64,000 nt of DNA from an uncultured Oscillospiraceae bacterium (GCA_947627715.1 CANQXK010000001.1:62001-126000); one strand, 5' to 3'; shown: positions 23,686 through 33,830, numbered from the stretch's first letter. Notes: generated from the sequence alone by a model not told the origin. Made by a program: numbers and translations.

Positions 23686-24675
23686 ATGGCAGAAGCACAA
23701 GCAAAGGTCAAGAGGATCGGCGTCCTCACCTCCGGCGGCGACGCGCCGGGAATGAACTCCGCCATACGCGCCGTGGCGCGGACCGCCCACAGCCTGGGCA
23801 TCGAGTGCATCGGCGTCCGGCGCGGCTACCACGGCCTCATCACAGGCGACATGGAGCCGCTTTCCCCCCTGGATGTTTCCGGCATCACGAGCCTCGGCGG
23901 GACCATGCTGTATACCGCCCGCAGCGCCGAGTTCCGCACCCCGGAGGGCGTGCAGAGAGCCGCCGATATTTGCCGCTTCCGCGGGATCGACGGCCTTGTG
24001 TGCGTGGGCGGAGACGGGACGTTCCGGGGCGCGCTGGAGCTTTCCAAATACGGCATCAGCGTGTGCGGCATCCCCGCCACCATCGACAACGACATCGCCT
24101 GCACCAGCTACACCATCGGCTTCGACACCGCCTGCAACACCGCCATCGAGTGCATCGACAAGCTCAACGACACCATGAAATCCCACGAGCGGTGCTCCGT
24201 TGTGGAGGTCATGGGCAACCGGGCGGGGTTCCTGGCCCTCTACGTGGGCCTTGCCGTGGGCGCGTCCGCCGTTTTGGTGCCGGAGAAGCCCATCGACTAT
24301 AAGCGCGACGTGATCATGCCCATCCGCGAAGGGCAGCTCCACGGCCGCACGAATTACGCCGTCATCGTGGCGGAGGGCGCGGCCCATGCCACGGAGGTGG
24401 CCAAGATCGTGGTCGACGAGACGGGCATGGACACCAGGGCGACCATCATCGGACACGTCCAGCGCGGCGGCCGTCCCACCGTCCGGGACCGTGTGCTGGC
24501 GGCGGATTTCGGCTACAACGCCGTCAAGGTGCTGGCGGAGGGGATGACCAACAAGGTCATCTGCTACGACGGGCAGAAGATGTTCCCCATGGACATCGTG
24601 GAGGCGTTGAAGATGAAAAAGGACCTGGGAGAGCACAACTATCGGATGATGGAGACGCTCCGCTCAGGGATGTAA
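23686..24675 (+). CDS. pfkA: ATP-dependent 6-phosphofructokinase
   Basis: A 329-residue phosphofructokinase, which makes fructose 1,6-bisphosphate in glycolysis. TSGGDAPGMNSAIRA binds ATP; CVGGDGTFRGA has Gly after Asp, the ATP-type form rather than the pyrophosphate-type GGDDT; PATIDNDI holds the catalytic Asp; SHERCSVVEVMGNRAG binds the sugar phosphate; GHVQRGGRPTVRDR completes the site. The start at 23686 follows ATGGAGGAATGATC; longer in-frame starts run into the previous gene. It acts with fba encoded upstream in the window. Confidence 0.95.
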   Translation: MAEAQAKVKRIGVLTSGGDAPGMNSAIRAVARTAHSLGIECIGVRRGYHGLITGDMEPLSPLDVSGITSLGGTMLYTARSAEFRTPEGVQRAADICRFRGIDGLVCVGGDGTFRGALELSKYGISVCGIPATIDNDIACTSYTIGFDTACNTAIECIDKLNDTMKSHERCSVVEVMGNRAGFLALYVGLAVGASAVLVPEKPIDYKRDVIMPIREGQLHGRTNYAVIVAEGAAHATEVAKIVVDETGMDTRATIIGHVQRGGRPTVRDRVLAADFGYNAVKVLAEGMTNKVICYDGQKMFPMDIVEALKMKKDLGEHNYRMMETLRSGM

Positions 24676-24749
24676 TGGGAAAAGCTTTGCCTCTTTGAGG
24701 GCGCCGCCGGGCGTTTTCAAGAAAATTTTGATTTTATTGAAAAATCTTC

Positions 24750-24778
24750 TTGCTTTTTTTGAAATGATGTGGTATTAT
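24750..24778 (+). promoter_or_regulatory. Promoter of rplS
   Basis: TTGCTT (24750-24755), 17-bp spacer, TATTAT (24773-24778) with a TGG before the -10. It lies 112 nt before the L19 start, leaving a long leader. Confidence 0.8.
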
Positions 24779-24784
24779 ATCAAA

Positions 24785-24889
24785 GCCTTTGCGGGCATTG
24801 GCGCATTGGACGCCGGGTCCCGCGCATCGGGGCGGTCCTATGCCGTGTAACGCGGTACGAACGCCTATCAAGAGGGGAGGAACAATACA
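24785..24889 (+). ncRNA. Possible L19 autoregulatory leader
   Basis: About 105 nt of GC-rich leader between the promoter and rplS, with several self-complementary GC stretches (GCGGGCATTGGCGC, CGCCGGGTCCCGCGC). Firmicutes often carry an L19-binding leader in this position. I cannot fold it here, so this is a positional suggestion only. Confidence 0.35.
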
Positions 24890-25231
24890 ATGAATTTGGT
24901 TGAGACTTTGAATCAGCAGTACATGAAGCCTGAGCTTCCCGCCATGAACGTGGGAGATACCGTCCGCGTCACCGTCCGTGTCAAGGAGGGCAACCGCGAG
25001 CGCACCCAGGCTTTTGAAGGTACGATCATCGCCAAGAAGCACGGCGGCATCAACGAGACCATCACCGTCCGCCGTATCTCCTACAACGTGGGCTGCGAGA
25101 AGGTTTTCCCGGTACATTCTCCCAGCATCGTCTCCGTGGAGACTGTCCGGCGCGGCAAGGTCCGCAGGGCGAAGCTCTACTACTTGAGAGACCGCATCGG
25201 CAAGAACGCCAAGGTCAAGGAGAGAATCTGA
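24890..25231 (+). CDS. rplS: 50S ribosomal protein L19
   Basis: A 113-residue ribosomal protein at the subunit interface. The core [20 protein letters not shown] (about 31-50), then [21 protein letters not shown] (about 60-80) and [20 protein letters not shown] at the C-terminus are diagnostic. It has a strong promoter, an AAGAGGGGAGGAAC ribosome site and its own terminator, so it is transcribed alone. Confidence 0.97.
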   Translation: MNLVETLNQQYMKPELPAMNVGDTVRVTVRVKEGNRERTQAFEGTIIAKKHGGINETITVRRISYNVGCEKVFPVHSPSIVSVETVRRGKVRRAKLYYLRDRIGKNAKVKERI

Positions 25232-25265
25232 CTTCAAAAAAGGGGGATTGAATCCCCCTTTTTTT
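25231..25265 (+). terminator. Terminator after rplS
   Basis: AAAAAAGGGGGATT pairs with AATCCCCCTTTTTT and ends in a T-run. Confidence 0.95.
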
Positions 25266-25318
25266 GATAAACGGCGTGGGCGCGCAAGGCGCTGCCGCAC
25301 AGGAAAGGCGGGGGTGAA

Positions 25319-25963
25319 ATGGCGGAAAAGGACCGCGAGGAAAGCGTGAAGGAGCCGGAGAGGGACGAGGCCGGGAACGAGGCCGGGCTTACAAAAAAAG
25401 ACGACGGCCGCATGGAGATATTCGACTGGTTCCAGTGCATCATTGGGGCCCTTGTGGCGGGCATACTCATTTTTATGTTCGGGATCCGCGTGGTCAATGT
25501 GAAGGGCCGCTCCATGTTCCCCACGCTCCATGACGCGGATATGATCCTGACCACGAATCTCTTTTATACCCCGAAGGCCGGAGACGTCGTGGTGCTTCAG
25601 ACCGACACCTACGGGCCGGACCCCCTGGTCAAGAGGGTCATCGCCACCGGGGGACAGACCGTGGATATTGACTTTGAGCGCGGGATCGTCTATGTGGACG
25701 GCGTCGCCCTGGACGAGCCGTACATCGCCGAGCGTACCACCGTCAGAGAGGACTTTACAGGACCCGTGGAGGTGCCGGAGGGGTGCATTTTCCTCATGGG
25801 GGACAACCGCAACCACTCCACCGACAGCCGCCAGGCCAACATCGGCATGGTGGACAAGCGGTGCGTCATCGGGAAGGTCCTGCTCATCGTGTTCCCCTCC
25901 AATTTGGACGAGTACGGCAACAAGACCTCCAGAGATTTGTCAAGGATCGGGAGTATTTACTGA
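25319..25963 (+). CDS. lepB: Signal peptidase I
   Basis: A 214-residue type I signal peptidase that removes export signals on the outer face of the membrane. An acidic/basic N-terminal tail (1-35) is followed by one membrane helix (about 39-57). The nucleophile is Ser65 in GRSMFPTL and the general base is Lys105 in PLVKRV; the FLMGDNRNHSTDSR motif (about 158-171) closes the domain. It overlaps the next gene by the TGATG junction. lepB-rbgA-rnhB-yraN is a common Firmicutes order. Confidence 0.95.
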   Translation: MAEKDREESVKEPERDEAGNEAGLTKKDDGRMEIFDWFQCIIGALVAGILIFMFGIRVVNVKGRSMFPTLHDADMILTTNLFYTPKAGDVVVLQTDTYGPDPLVKRVIATGGQTVDIDFERGIVYVDGVALDEPYIAERTTVREDFTGPVEVPEGCIFLMGDNRNHSTDSRQANIGMVDKRCVIGKVLLIVFPSNLDEYGNKTSRDLSRIGSIY

Positions 25964-26829
25964 TGGGAGAGGAAATGACCGTCCAGTGGTTCCCCGGCCA
26001 TATGGCCAGGGCCAGACGGATGGTTTCGGAGAATGTGAAGCTGGTGGACGCCGTCTGCGAGGTGGTGGACGCCCGCGTCCCCCGGTCGTCAAGAAACCCG
26101 GAGGTGGAGGAGCTGACGGCGGGGAAGCCCCGGCTCATCATCCTCAACCGGGTGGACCAGGCGGACCCCGCCATGACAAAGCGGTGGAGCCGGGCCTTTC
26201 GGGAGAGCGGCGCGGAGGTGCTGGAGACGGACTGCAGGTCCGGCAAGGGCGTGGGCGCTTTTTCCGGGGCGATCCGTAAACTGCTCCAGGAGAAGCTGGC
26301 GGCCAACGCCGCCCGCGGGCAGGCGGGAAAACCCCTGCGGGTCATGGTGCTGGGCATCCCCAACGTGGGGAAGAGCTCGTTTATCAACCGGGTGGCCGGG
26401 CGGCGGGCGGCGGAGGCCTCCGACAGGCCGGGGGTCACCCGCGGCAAGCAGTGGATCAGCGCCGGAGGCGGCGTGGAGCTGCTGGACACGCCGGGGCTTC
26501 TCTGGCCGCGCTTCGAGGACAAGTCGGTGGGGGAGAATCTGGCCTTTACGGGCGCTGTGCGCGACGAGATCCTGGACGCAGAGACCCTGGGCGCGCGCCT
26601 TTGCGAGAGGCTTCGGGATCTCTACCCCCAGGCCCTTACAGGCCGGTATGGGATCGAGGTAACGCCGGACAGGCCGGGGTTTGAGCTATTGGAGCAGTGC
26701 GCTCGGAGGCGCGGCTTTCTCGTCTCCGGCGGGGAGCCGGATCTGGAGCGGATGGCCAAGGTCATGCTGGACGAGCTGCGGGGCGGCAAGCTGGGGCGCG
26801 TCACGCTGGACGGCGCGCCGGAGGTGTGA
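25963..26829 (+). CDS. rbgA: Ribosome biogenesis GTPase A (YlqF)
   Basis: A 288-residue circularly permuted GTPase that helps late assembly of the 50S subunit. [11 protein letters not shown] near the N-terminus is the family marker. The G motifs occur in the permuted order: G4 (NRVD), then G1 (GIPNVGKSS, about 127-135), G2 (GVTRG) and G3 (DTPGLLWP). A C-terminal ANTAR-like helical region follows. The ATG at 25963 overlaps the lepB stop. Confidence 0.95.
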   Translation: MGEEMTVQWFPGHMARARRMVSENVKLVDAVCEVVDARVPRSSRNPEVEELTAGKPRLIILNRVDQADPAMTKRWSRAFRESGAEVLETDCRSGKGVGAFSGAIRKLLQEKLAANAARGQAGKPLRVMVLGIPNVGKSSFINRVAGRRAAEASDRPGVTRGKQWISAGGGVELLDTPGLLWPRFEDKSVGENLAFTGAVRDEILDAETLGARLCERLRDLYPQALTGRYGIEVTPDRPGFELLEQCARRRGFLVSGGEPDLERMAKVMLDELRGGKLGRVTLDGAPEV

Positions 26830-26830
26830 G

Positions 26831-27427
26831 ATGGACCTGTGGGAACATGAACGGGCGCTGGCCGGGAAGGGATATAAGACCGTGGCCGGCGTTGACGAGG
26901 CGGGCAGGGGACCCCTGGCGGGGCCTGTGTACGCCGCCGCCGTGATCCTGCCGCCGGAGCTTTGCATCCGGGGGCTTGACGACTCCAAGAAGCTGACGGA
27001 GAAAAAGCGCGAGGCGCTTTTTGACGTGATCGTGGAGAAGGCCGTCGCTTACTCCGTCGCCTTCGCCACGGAGCAGGAGATCGACGAGCTGAATATCCAG
27101 AACGCCACGTATCTTGCCATGAACCGCGCCCTGGAGGGGCTTGCCGTCACCCCGGACATCAGCATCATCGACGGCAACCGCTCGGCGGGGATCCGCTTTC
27201 CCAACGTCACCCTGGTGGGCGCGGACGGGAAGAGCGCCAACGTGGCCGCGGCCTCCATTCTTGCCAAGGTCACCAGGGACAGATTCATGCTGGAGATGGC
27301 GGAACGCTATCCCGGCTACGGCTTTGAACGGCATAAGGGCTATCCGACAAAGGCCCACTACGAGGCGCTGGCCCGGCTGGGTCCGTGCCCCATCCACCGG
27401 GCGACCTTCCTGAGGAAACGCCATTGA
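26831..27427 (+). CDS. rnhB: Ribonuclease HII
   Basis: A 198-residue enzyme that cuts the RNA strand in RNA-DNA hybrids, including single ribonucleotides in [22 protein letters not shown] (about 21-39) carries the first two acidic ligands (DE), [13 protein letters not shown] follows, DGNR supplies the third Asp, and [12 protein letters not shown] plus [17 protein letters not shown] complete the signature. It begins 1 nt after the rbgA stop and its stop overlaps yraN. Confidence 0.95.
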   Translation: MDLWEHERALAGKGYKTVAGVDEAGRGPLAGPVYAAAVILPPELCIRGLDDSKKLTEKKREALFDVIVEKAVAYSVAFATEQEIDELNIQNATYLAMNRALEGLAVTPDISIIDGNRSAGIRFPNVTLVGADGKSANVAAASILAKVTRDRFMLEMAERYPGYGFERHKGYPTKAHYEALARLGPCPIHRATFLRKRH

Positions 27428-27804
27428 ATACCGCCGGAACGAAGCTCCTGGGGCGCTGGGGAGAGGCCGCTGCCGCAGAGTATCTGCGGAAAAAGGGCTA
27501 CAGGATCGTGGCGGCGGGCTACAGGACGAGGCTGGGCGAGATCGACCTGATCGCCGAAAACCGCCGGGTACTGGCCTTTGTGGAGGTCAAGACCCGGAAG
27601 AACGCCGACTTTGCCCAGGCCCGCGACGCGGTGGACCGGCGCAAGCAGGGGAAGATCATCCAGACAGCCAAGCTCTATCTTGCCGGGCACGAGACAAAAA
27701 AAGAGGTCCGCCTTGACGTTATCGAGGTGTACGCCCCCCAGGGGATCGAGACGGCGGACCCGCAGATCATACACATTGAAAACGCTTTTACCGAGGACAG
27801 GTGA
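27424..27804 (+). CDS. YraN family (UPF0102) nuclease-like protein
   Basis: A 126-residue protein of the UPF0102/YraN family, with a restriction-endonuclease-like fold. [19 protein letters not shown] (about 10-28), [21 protein letters not shown] (about 41-61, with E, D and EVK as predicted catalytic set) and the C-terminal RLDVIEVYA are diagnostic. The start is TTG at 27424, overlapping the rnhB TGA as TTGA, so translation is coupled. Its cellular role is not firmly known. Confidence 0.9.
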   Translation: MNTAGTKLLGRWGEAAAAEYLRKKGYRIVAAGYRTRLGEIDLIAENRRVLAFVEVKTRKNADFAQARDAVDRRKQGKIIQTAKLYLAGHETKKEVRLDVIEVYAPQGIETADPQIIHIENAFTEDR

Positions 27805-27812
27805 GAAATCAG

Positions 27813-29300
27813 ATGCGCTACATCAGCACACGCGACAACAACAGGACGGCGTCCTCCGCCGAGGCCATCGCTCAGGGACTCAGCGAGGACGGAGGGCTTT
27901 TTGTACCTGAGACGTTCCCCAGGCTCCCGGAGGGGGCTGTTCACGAGCTTTGCGCCATGAACTACCGCCAGAGGGCGGTCTATGTGATGAAGCTCTTTTT
28001 AGAGGACTATTCGGTGGCGGAGCTTACCGATTTCGTCACCAGGGCCTACAGCCCGAAGGGCTTTGATACTCCGGGGATCGCGCCGGTGAGGAAGCTTGAC
28101 GAAAATACGCATTTTCTTGAGCTTTGGCACGGCCCCACCTGCGCCTTTAAGGATATGGCGCTGCAGATCCTCCCGCACCTGCTCACCGCCGCCCTGCGCA
28201 AAAACGGCGAGGACAGGAGCGTATGCATCCTGGTGGCCACCTCCGGCGACACGGGCAAGGCCGCGCTGGAGGGCTTTGCCGATGTGGACAGGACGAAGAT
28301 CTGCGTCTTTTACCCCAGGGACGGGGTCTCCGACATCCAGAAGCTCCAGATGACGAGCCAGGCCGGCTCCAATGTGTTGGTGTGCGCCGTCAACGGGAAT
28401 TTTGACGACGCGCAGACGACGGTGAAGGAGATCTTCTCCGACCCGGATATGCGCTGGGAGCTTGCCGGAAGGGGCTGGATGCTCTCCTCCGCCAACTCCA
28501 TCAACTGGGGGCGGCTCCTGCCGCAGATCGTCTACTACATCTCCGCCTACTGCGACCTTTTGAACGCCCAGGAGATAAGGCCCGGACAGGAGGTCAACTT
28601 CTGCGTGCCCACCGGCAACTTCGGGGACATTTTGGCCGGGTTCTACGCCAGGAAAATGGGCCTTCCCGTAAAGAAGCTCATCTGCGCGTCCAACAGCAAC
28701 AACGTCCTCACGGACTTCATAAGGACCGGCACGTATGACCGCCTCCGCCCCTTCTACACCACCGTCTCCCCGTCCATGGACATTCTCGTGTCCAGCAATT
28801 TGGAGCGGCTTCTATACGACCTCTCCGGCGGGAACGACGCCGAGACGGCGGAGTATATGGCGCGGCTGGCCGGGGAGGGGCGCTATACCGTCTCCGAGGC
28901 CATCAAGGCGGCCATGGACGGCCTCTTTGCCGCGGACTTCTGCGACGACACCGAGACCCGGGACGTCATCGCCAAGACCTTCCGGGAGCACGGTTACCTG
29001 ATGGACACCCACACCGCGGTGGCCTGCGGCGTTTTGGAGAAATACAGGCGCGAGACGGGGGACGGTGCCTGCGCCGTGGTCGTCTCCACCGCCAGCCCCT
29101 ATAAGTTCTGCCCCGCCGTGCTGGAGGCCCTGGGCGACGCCGCAGAAGGGTCGGCCCCTGCGCTTATGGAGCGGCTTGAGGCGGTCAGCGGCGTTCCCGC
29201 CCCCGCGCCGTTGAAGGCGCTCTCCGGGAAAACGCCCCGGTTCACCGACAGCTTTGACAAGGCCCAGCTCCCCGATGTGGTGCGCCGGTTTTTGAAATAA
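27813..29300 (+). CDS. thrC: Threonine synthase
   Basis: A 495-residue pyridoxal-phosphate enzyme that makes threonine from O-phosphohomoserine. MRYISTRDNN at the start and GLSEDGGLFVPETFP (about 20-34) are typical of the long ThrC class. Lys113 in TCAFKDMALQ binds the cofactor; ATSGDTGKAALEGF follows; PTGNFGDILAGFYA and CASNSNNVLTDFI are conserved. I chose ATG 27813 because AGGTGAG is spaced well before it; GTG 27801 has its ribosome site too close. A terminator follows at 29316. Confidence 0.95.
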   Translation: MRYISTRDNNRTASSAEAIAQGLSEDGGLFVPETFPRLPEGAVHELCAMNYRQRAVYVMKLFLEDYSVAELTDFVTRAYSPKGFDTPGIAPVRKLDENTHFLELWHGPTCAFKDMALQILPHLLTAALRKNGEDRSVCILVATSGDTGKAALEGFADVDRTKICVFYPRDGVSDIQKLQMTSQAGSNVLVCAVNGNFDDAQTTVKEIFSDPDMRWELAGRGWMLSSANSINWGRLLPQIVYYISAYCDLLNAQEIRPGQEVNFCVPTGNFGDILAGFYARKMGLPVKKLICASNSNNVLTDFIRTGTYDRLRPFYTTVSPSMDILVSSNLERLLYDLSGGNDAETAEYMARLAGEGRYTVSEAIKAAMDGLFAADFCDDTETRDVIAKTFREHGYLMDTHTAVACGVLEKYRRETGDGACAVVVSTASPYKFCPAVLEALGDAAEGSAPALMERLEAVSGVPAPAPLKALSGKTPRFTDSFDKAQLPDVVRRFLK

Positions 29301-29315
29301 GCTATGTAACGGGGC

Positions 29316-29380
29316 AAAAAGGCGGCGGGGGAGCGTCCGCACAGGCCCTGAGCCTGCGAAAACTCCCCGCGCCTTTCTTT
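29316..29380. terminator. Terminator between thrC and DUF1540 gene
   Basis: AAAAAGGCGGCGGGGGAG and CTCCCCGCGCCTTTCTTT pair around a longer loop. With A-run and T-run at the ends it can serve both converging genes. Confidence 0.7.
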
Positions 29381-29397
29381 GCCGGCGGCGCCGCGCC

Positions 29398-29580
29398 TTA
29401 CACGGAAGCCTTGGTCTCGAAGGTCCCGCAGAAGGTCTCCGCCTTGCGGATGGCGGAGTGGGACTCCACCACGATGGAGCCGGCGTGGCAGTGGCCGTCG
29501 GTGCCGTGGTACTTGCAGCTCACCACGTCGCAGCCGACGCCGGGAAGCTTGTTTGTGCCCGCGTTTATGTTTTCGCTCAT
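29398..29580 (-). CDS. DUF1540 domain protein
   Basis: A 60-residue Cys-rich protein. The motif VGCDVVSCKYHGTDGHCHAGSI (four Cys with one His nearby) matches DUF1540, a small metal-binding-looking domain common in spore-forming Clostridia. A CGTF stretch with a fifth Cys follows. GGGGAAAAG precedes the ATG on the - strand. Role unknown; a link with spores is often suggested from its distribution. Confidence 0.87.
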   Translation of the reverse strand: MSENINAGTNKLPGVGCDVVSCKYHGTDGHCHAGSIVVESHSAIRKAETFCGTFETKASV

Positions 29581-29654
29581 GATCTTTTCCCCTTTCGGAT
29601 TTAGTCCCTTTTAGTATCAGCGCACTGAGACGCGATTATTCATGGGAGGTCAAA

Positions 29655-30341
29655 ATGCTCTGGACCATCGGCGATCTTCACCTGTCCTTTGAGTCGGATA
29701 AGCCCATGGACGTCTTTGGGCCTGAGTGGTCCGGCCACACCCAAAAGCTCCTGGAGGGCTTTGAGGCCGTGGGCCGGGAGGACGTGACGGTGATCTGCGG
29801 GGACCTCACCTGGGGGATGGATATGAAAAGCTGCCTTCTGGATTTTCGCTTCATCGACGCGCTGCCGGGGCGGAAGATCATCCTGAAGGGGAACCACGAC
29901 TACTGGTGGACCACCGCCACGAAGGCGCAGTCGTTTTTCGCGGAAAACGGCATCAACACCATCGACATCCTGAACAACAACTGCTTTTTTTACGGGGATA
30001 CCGCGATCTGCGGCACCCGTGGGTGGATGTGTCCCAACGAAAACCCGGCCCCCCACGACAAAAAGATCATGCTCCGGGAAGTCTCTCGCCTTGAGGCCAG
30101 CCTGAAGGCGGCGGGGGAGTGCCCGCGCAAGCTGGTGTTCCTCCACTACCCGCCCATCTTCGGAAAATTTTACGCCGGGGGCCTCATCGAGGTGATGGAG
30201 CGGTACGGCGTCCGGGAGTGCTTCTACGGCCACGTCCACGGCGCGGGACGCGCCCTTGCGTTTGAGGGGGAGGACCGGGGGATCCGCTACCGGCTGGTTT
30301 CCGCGGACCACCTGCGGTTCAGACCAATAAAAATACGGTGA
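29655..30341 (+). CDS. Metallophosphoesterase (calcineurin-like)
   Basis: A 228-residue phosphoesterase with all the metal-site motifs in order: GDLHLSF (D and H, about 6-12), ICGDLTWG, LKGNHDYWW (about 76-84), FLHYPP (His) and YGHVHG (two His). It starts MLWTIGDLHL, with GGGAGGTC upstream. Close relatives are uncharacterised phosphohydrolases in Clostridia; the substrate is unknown. It lies just before tig but tig has its own promoter. Confidence 0.88.
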   Translation: MLWTIGDLHLSFESDKPMDVFGPEWSGHTQKLLEGFEAVGREDVTVICGDLTWGMDMKSCLLDFRFIDALPGRKIILKGNHDYWWTTATKAQSFFAENGINTIDILNNNCFFYGDTAICGTRGWMCPNENPAPHDKKIMLREVSRLEASLKAAGECPRKLVFLHYPPIFGKFYAGGLIEVMERYGVRECFYGHVHGAGRALAFEGEDRGIRYRLVSADHLRFRPIKIR

Positions 30342-30356
30342 ATTTGAGAAAAATGT

Positions 30357-30384
30357 TTGCAAATCCGCCAATCTCTGATATAAT
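30357..30384 (+). promoter_or_regulatory. Promoter of tig
   Basis: TTGCAA (30357-30362), 16-bp spacer, TATAAT (30379-30384), 47 nt before the trigger-factor start. Confidence 0.8.
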
Positions 30385-30431
30385 GTGAAAGATGCCCGTT
30401 TAAGCGGCAAGAAGACAGGAGGACAAACCCC

Positions 30432-31820
30432 ATGAACGTTAAGGAATTTGAGAAGAAAGAGAAGAACACCGCTGAGATCACCGTGTATGTGACGCCGGAG
30501 GAATTTGAGGCCGCCGTGCAGAAGGCGTACGTCAAGGGCCGCGGCAGGATCCAGATCCCCGGCTTCCGCAAGGGAAAGGCTCCCCGGAAGATGATCGAGG
30601 CCATGTACGGCCAGGGCGCCTTTTATGAGGACGCCGTGGAGGCGCTGGCCCCTGAGGCGCTGGATGCCGGGCTGCGGGAACAGGCCGTGGAGACCGTGGG
30701 CCGCCCGTCCATTCTGGATTTCAACATCGGCGAGGACAAGTCCCTCTCCATCAAATTCCGCGTCTCCCTGTACCCGGAGGTGAAGCTTGAGGGCTACCAG
30801 GGGATCGCCGCTCCCAAGCCCGCCGTTCGCGTGACAAAGAAGGATGTGGAGCGCGAGATCGAGCGTGTGCGCACCCAGAACGCCCGCATCGAGGCCGTGG
30901 AGCGCGAGGCGAAGAACGGGGATATCGTCAACATCGACTTTGAGGGCTTCATCGACGGTAAGCCCTTTGAGGGCGGCAAGGGCGAGAAGTACGACTTAGA
31001 GCTGGGGTCCGGCCAGTTCATCCCCGGCTTTGAGGACCAGCTTGTGGGCAAAAAGCCCGGCGACGACTGCGACGTGAACGTCACCTTCCCCGACGCCTAC
31101 GCCCCTGAGCTTGCCGGCAAAAACGCCACCTTCAAGGTGCATATACATGAGGTCAAGGCCAAGGAGCTTCCCGCTCTCGACGACGAGTTTGCCAAGGACG
31201 TCTCCGAGTTCGATACCCTTGAGCAGTACACGGCCAGCGTCCGCGAGGAGCTGAGCGAGCAGCGCCGGGGCGAGGCCCAGTCCGCCTTTGAGGAGGTTGT
31301 CCTGAGCCGCCTTGCCGAGAAGGTGGAGTGCGAGATCCCCGACGCCATGGTGGACGAGCAGGTGGATCAGATGATGTCCAACTTCCGCTATAACCTGGCG
31401 TCCCAGGGGCTGGAGATGGAGCAGTACTTCAACATGATGGGCATGAGCGTGGAGGAGTTCCGCAAGAGCACCCGTCCCACGGCGGAGAAGCAGATAAGGC
31501 TCGACCTGGCCTTCGAGCACATCGCCAAGACGGAGGATTTCCCCGTCTCCGACGAGGACGTGGAGAAGGAGTATCAGCGCATCGCCGATCAGTACAAGAT
31601 GGGCGTTGACGAGGTCAAGCGCGCCGTCACCGCCGATTCCGTAAAGACCGGGCTGAAGCTGGAGCGGGCAAAGCAGCTCGTTCTGGACACGGCTGTGGCC
31701 GAGAAGAAGAGCGCGGAGGCCGAGGGCGACGACAAGGCCGAGGAGAAGAAGCCCGAAAAGAAGACCGCCCGCAAGTCCTCCAAAAAGACGGAGGAGAAGG
31801 CCGGAGAAAAGGCTGAATAA
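30432..31820 (+). CDS. tig: Trigger factor (ribosome-bound chaperone)
   Basis: A 462-residue chaperone with prolyl isomerase activity that meets new chains at the ribosome exit. The ribosome-binding loop IPGFRKGKAPRKMIE (about 39-53) matches the GFRxGKxP signature. The FKBP domain spans about 155-240 (NGDIVNIDFEGFIDGKPFEGG, GSGQFIPGFEDQLVG). The C-terminal arm domain ends in a Lys/Glu-rich tail (about 425-462). It opens the tig-clpP-clpX-lon-ysxC cluster, the usual Firmicutes order. Confidence 0.96.
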   Translation: MNVKEFEKKEKNTAEITVYVTPEEFEAAVQKAYVKGRGRIQIPGFRKGKAPRKMIEAMYGQGAFYEDAVEALAPEALDAGLREQAVETVGRPSILDFNIGEDKSLSIKFRVSLYPEVKLEGYQGIAAPKPAVRVTKKDVEREIERVRTQNARIEAVEREAKNGDIVNIDFEGFIDGKPFEGGKGEKYDLELGSGQFIPGFEDQLVGKKPGDDCDVNVTFPDAYAPELAGKNATFKVHIHEVKAKELPALDDEFAKDVSEFDTLEQYTASVREELSEQRRGEAQSAFEEVVLSRLAEKVECEIPDAMVDEQVDQMMSNFRYNLASQGLEMEQYFNMMGMSVEEFRKSTRPTAEKQIRLDLAFEHIAKTEDFPVSDEDVEKEYQRIADQYKMGVDEVKRAVTADSVKTGLKLERAKQLVLDTAVAEKKSAEAEGDDKAEEKKPEKKTARKSSKKTEEKAGEKAE

Positions 31821-31925
31821 GACGGGCCTCTCCTGGCTATCATTTGTTGGTAATATTTTTGCGCCCCCGCGGGCTGACGCGGGAGCGGCATGGGTTTGAT
31901 CCGGCGTGATCAGGAGGTTAATACT

Positions 31926-32507
31926 ATGAGTTTGGTACCTTATGTAGTGGAGCAGACAAGCCGCGGAGAGAGAAGCTACGACATTTTCTCGCGCCTTCTC
32001 AACGACCGCATCGTTTTCCTTGGGGAGGAAGTCAACGACACCACGGCGAGCCTCGTTGTGGCGCAGTTCCTCTTCCTGGAGGCGCAGGACCCGGACAAGG
32101 ACATCCAGTTTTATATCAATTCCCCCGGCGGTTCCATCACCTCCGGCATGGCCATTTATGACACGATGAAGTACATCAAGTGCGATGTCTCCACCATCTG
32201 CATCGGGATGGCCGCCAGCATGGCCGCCTTCCTTCTCAGCTCCGGGGCCAAGGGCAAGCGCCTGGCGCTGCCCAACTCCGAGATCATGATCCACCAGCCC
32301 TCCGCCGGGACCCAGGGCCAGGTCACGGATATGGCCATCCATCTGCGCCGCATCGAGCGCATCAAGGACAAGATCAACGCCATCATGGCCGAGAACACCG
32401 GCAAGAGCGTTGAGGTCATCCGGGACGCCTGCGAGCGGGATAACTTCATGGGCCCGGAGGAGGCCCTGGAGTTCGGCCTCATCGACAAGGTCATCACCAA
32501 ACGGTAA
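31926..32507 (+). CDS. clpP: ATP-dependent Clp protease proteolytic subunit
   Basis: A 193-residue serine protease that forms the tetradecameric chamber. The catalytic triad is Ser98 (GMAASMAAF), His123 (MIHQPS) and Asp172 (ERDNFM). The N-terminus [20 protein letters not shown] is near-universal in the family; it is usually trimmed. ATG 31926 is preceded by CAGGAGGTTAATACT; a longer in-frame start at 31890 is not needed. It partners ClpX, encoded next. Confidence 0.97.
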   Translation: MSLVPYVVEQTSRGERSYDIFSRLLNDRIVFLGEEVNDTTASLVVAQFLFLEAQDPDKDIQFYINSPGGSITSGMAIYDTMKYIKCDVSTICIGMAASMAAFLLSSGAKGKRLALPNSEIMIHQPSAGTQGQVTDMAIHLRRIERIKDKINAIMAENTGKSVEVIRDACERDNFMGPEEALEFGLIDKVITKR

Positions 32508-32537
32508 ATTCAGCAACCTACCGAAAGGACAGCAGGA

Positions 32538-33830
32538 ATGCCTAATATTGAAGAATATTCCCCGCGCTGTGACTTTTGCGGAAAGCCCCAGAGCCAGGTG
32601 CGGCGCCTCTTCACCGGCCAGTACGCCAACATCTGCGATGAGTGCGTGGAGCTTTGCCACGACATCATCCGGGACGGCTGGGAGGACGAGGAGGACTATC
32701 AGCAGAACGGCGAGGAGCTGAGCGGTCCTGAGATGGCCAGGCGGCTTCCGAAGCCCGCCAGGATCAAAGAGTATCTGGACCAGTATATCATAGGCCAGGA
32801 CAGAGCCAAAAAGGCCCTGTCCGTGGCTGTTTACAACCACTATAAGCGTATATTCTGCCAGACGGGCAACGACACCGAGATCCAGAAGAGCAACATCCTC
32901 ATCGTGGGTCCCACCGGGTCCGGGAAGACCATGTTCGCCCAGACGCTGGCCAGGATGCTGGAGGTGCCCTTCGCCATCGCCGACGCCACCACCCTCACCG
33001 AGGCAGGCTACGTGGGCGACGACGTGGAGAACATCCTTCTCCGGCTCCTTCAGGCCGCGGATTTCAACGTCCCGCTGGCGGAGCGCGGGATCATCTACAT
33101 CGACGAGATCGACAAGATCGCCCGCAAGAGTGAAAACACCTCCATCACCCGCGACGTGTCCGGCGAGGGCGTCCAGCAGGCGCTTTTGAAGCTCCTGGAG
33201 GGGACGGTTGCCAACGTGCCACCCCAGGGCGGACGCAAGCACCCCCACCAGGAATTTATCGCCATGGACACCACCAACATCCTCTTTATCTGCGGCGGGG
33301 CCTTTGACGGCATCGACAAGATCATCGAGCACCGGCTGGACAAAAAGTCCATGGGCTTCGGCGCGGAGATCAAGACCAAGAGCGAGAAGGACATCGGCGA
33401 CATTTTGGAGCAGGTCCAGTCCCACGACCTTTTGAAATTCGGCATCATCCCGGAGCTTATAGGCCGTATGCCCGTGCTGGTGCCCATGCGCCAGCTCACG
33501 CGCGAGGACCTTGTGCGCATCCTCAAGGAGCCGAAGAACGCCCTGACGCGCCAGTACAAGGCGCTGATGAGCTATGACCGGGTGAACCTTGAGTTTGAGG
33601 ATGCGGCCCTGGAGGCCATTGCCGACAAGGCCATCGCCATGGACATCGGGGCCAGGGGACTGCGCTCTGTGGTGGAGGGGATTTTGACGGACATCATGTT
33701 CGAGATCCCCTCTGAGGAGCGGGTGGACCGGGTCACCGTCACCCGCGAGTGCGTCACCGAGGGCGCAAAGCCCCGCGTACATCTGCGGCCCCGCCCGCAG
33801 ATCGACCCTGACGCCGCGCCCGCGATATAG
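32538..33830 (+). CDS. clpX: ATP-dependent Clp protease ATP-binding subunit ClpX
   Basis: A 430-residue AAA+ unfoldase that feeds substrates to ClpP. The N-terminal zinc domain has CDFCGK and CDECVEL (residues about 12-40). Walker A is GPTGSGKT (about 121-128) and Walker [12 protein letters not shown] (about 184-194). [11 protein letters not shown] is the pore loop region, [10 protein letters not shown] the IGF-like loop zone. It ends a short distance before lon. Confidence 0.97.
   Translation: MPNIEEYSPRCDFCGKPQSQVRRLFTGQYANICDECVELCHDIIRDGWEDEEDYQQNGEELSGPEMARRLPKPARIKEYLDQYIIGQDRAKKALSVAVYNHYKRIFCQTGNDTEIQKSNILIVGPTGSGKTMFAQTLARMLEVPFAIADATTLTEAGYVGDDVENILLRLLQAADFNVPLAERGIIYIDEIDKIARKSENTSITRDVSGEGVQQALLKLLEGTVANVPPQGGRKHPHQEFIAMDTTNILFICGGAFDGIDKIIEHRLDKKSMGFGAEIKTKSEKDIGDILEQVQSHDLLKFGIIPELIGRMPVLVPMRQLTREDLVRILKEPKNALTRQYKALMSYDRVNLEFEDAALEAIADKAIAMDIGARGLRSVVEGILTDIMFEIPSEERVDRVTVTRECVTEGAKPRVHLRPRPQIDPDAAPAI

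Noticed and set aside
24676-24749. Terminator after pfkA
   Set aside because: GC-rich bases near 24700-24715 give only a weak stem, and the T-rich stretch beyond belongs to the rplS promoter region.
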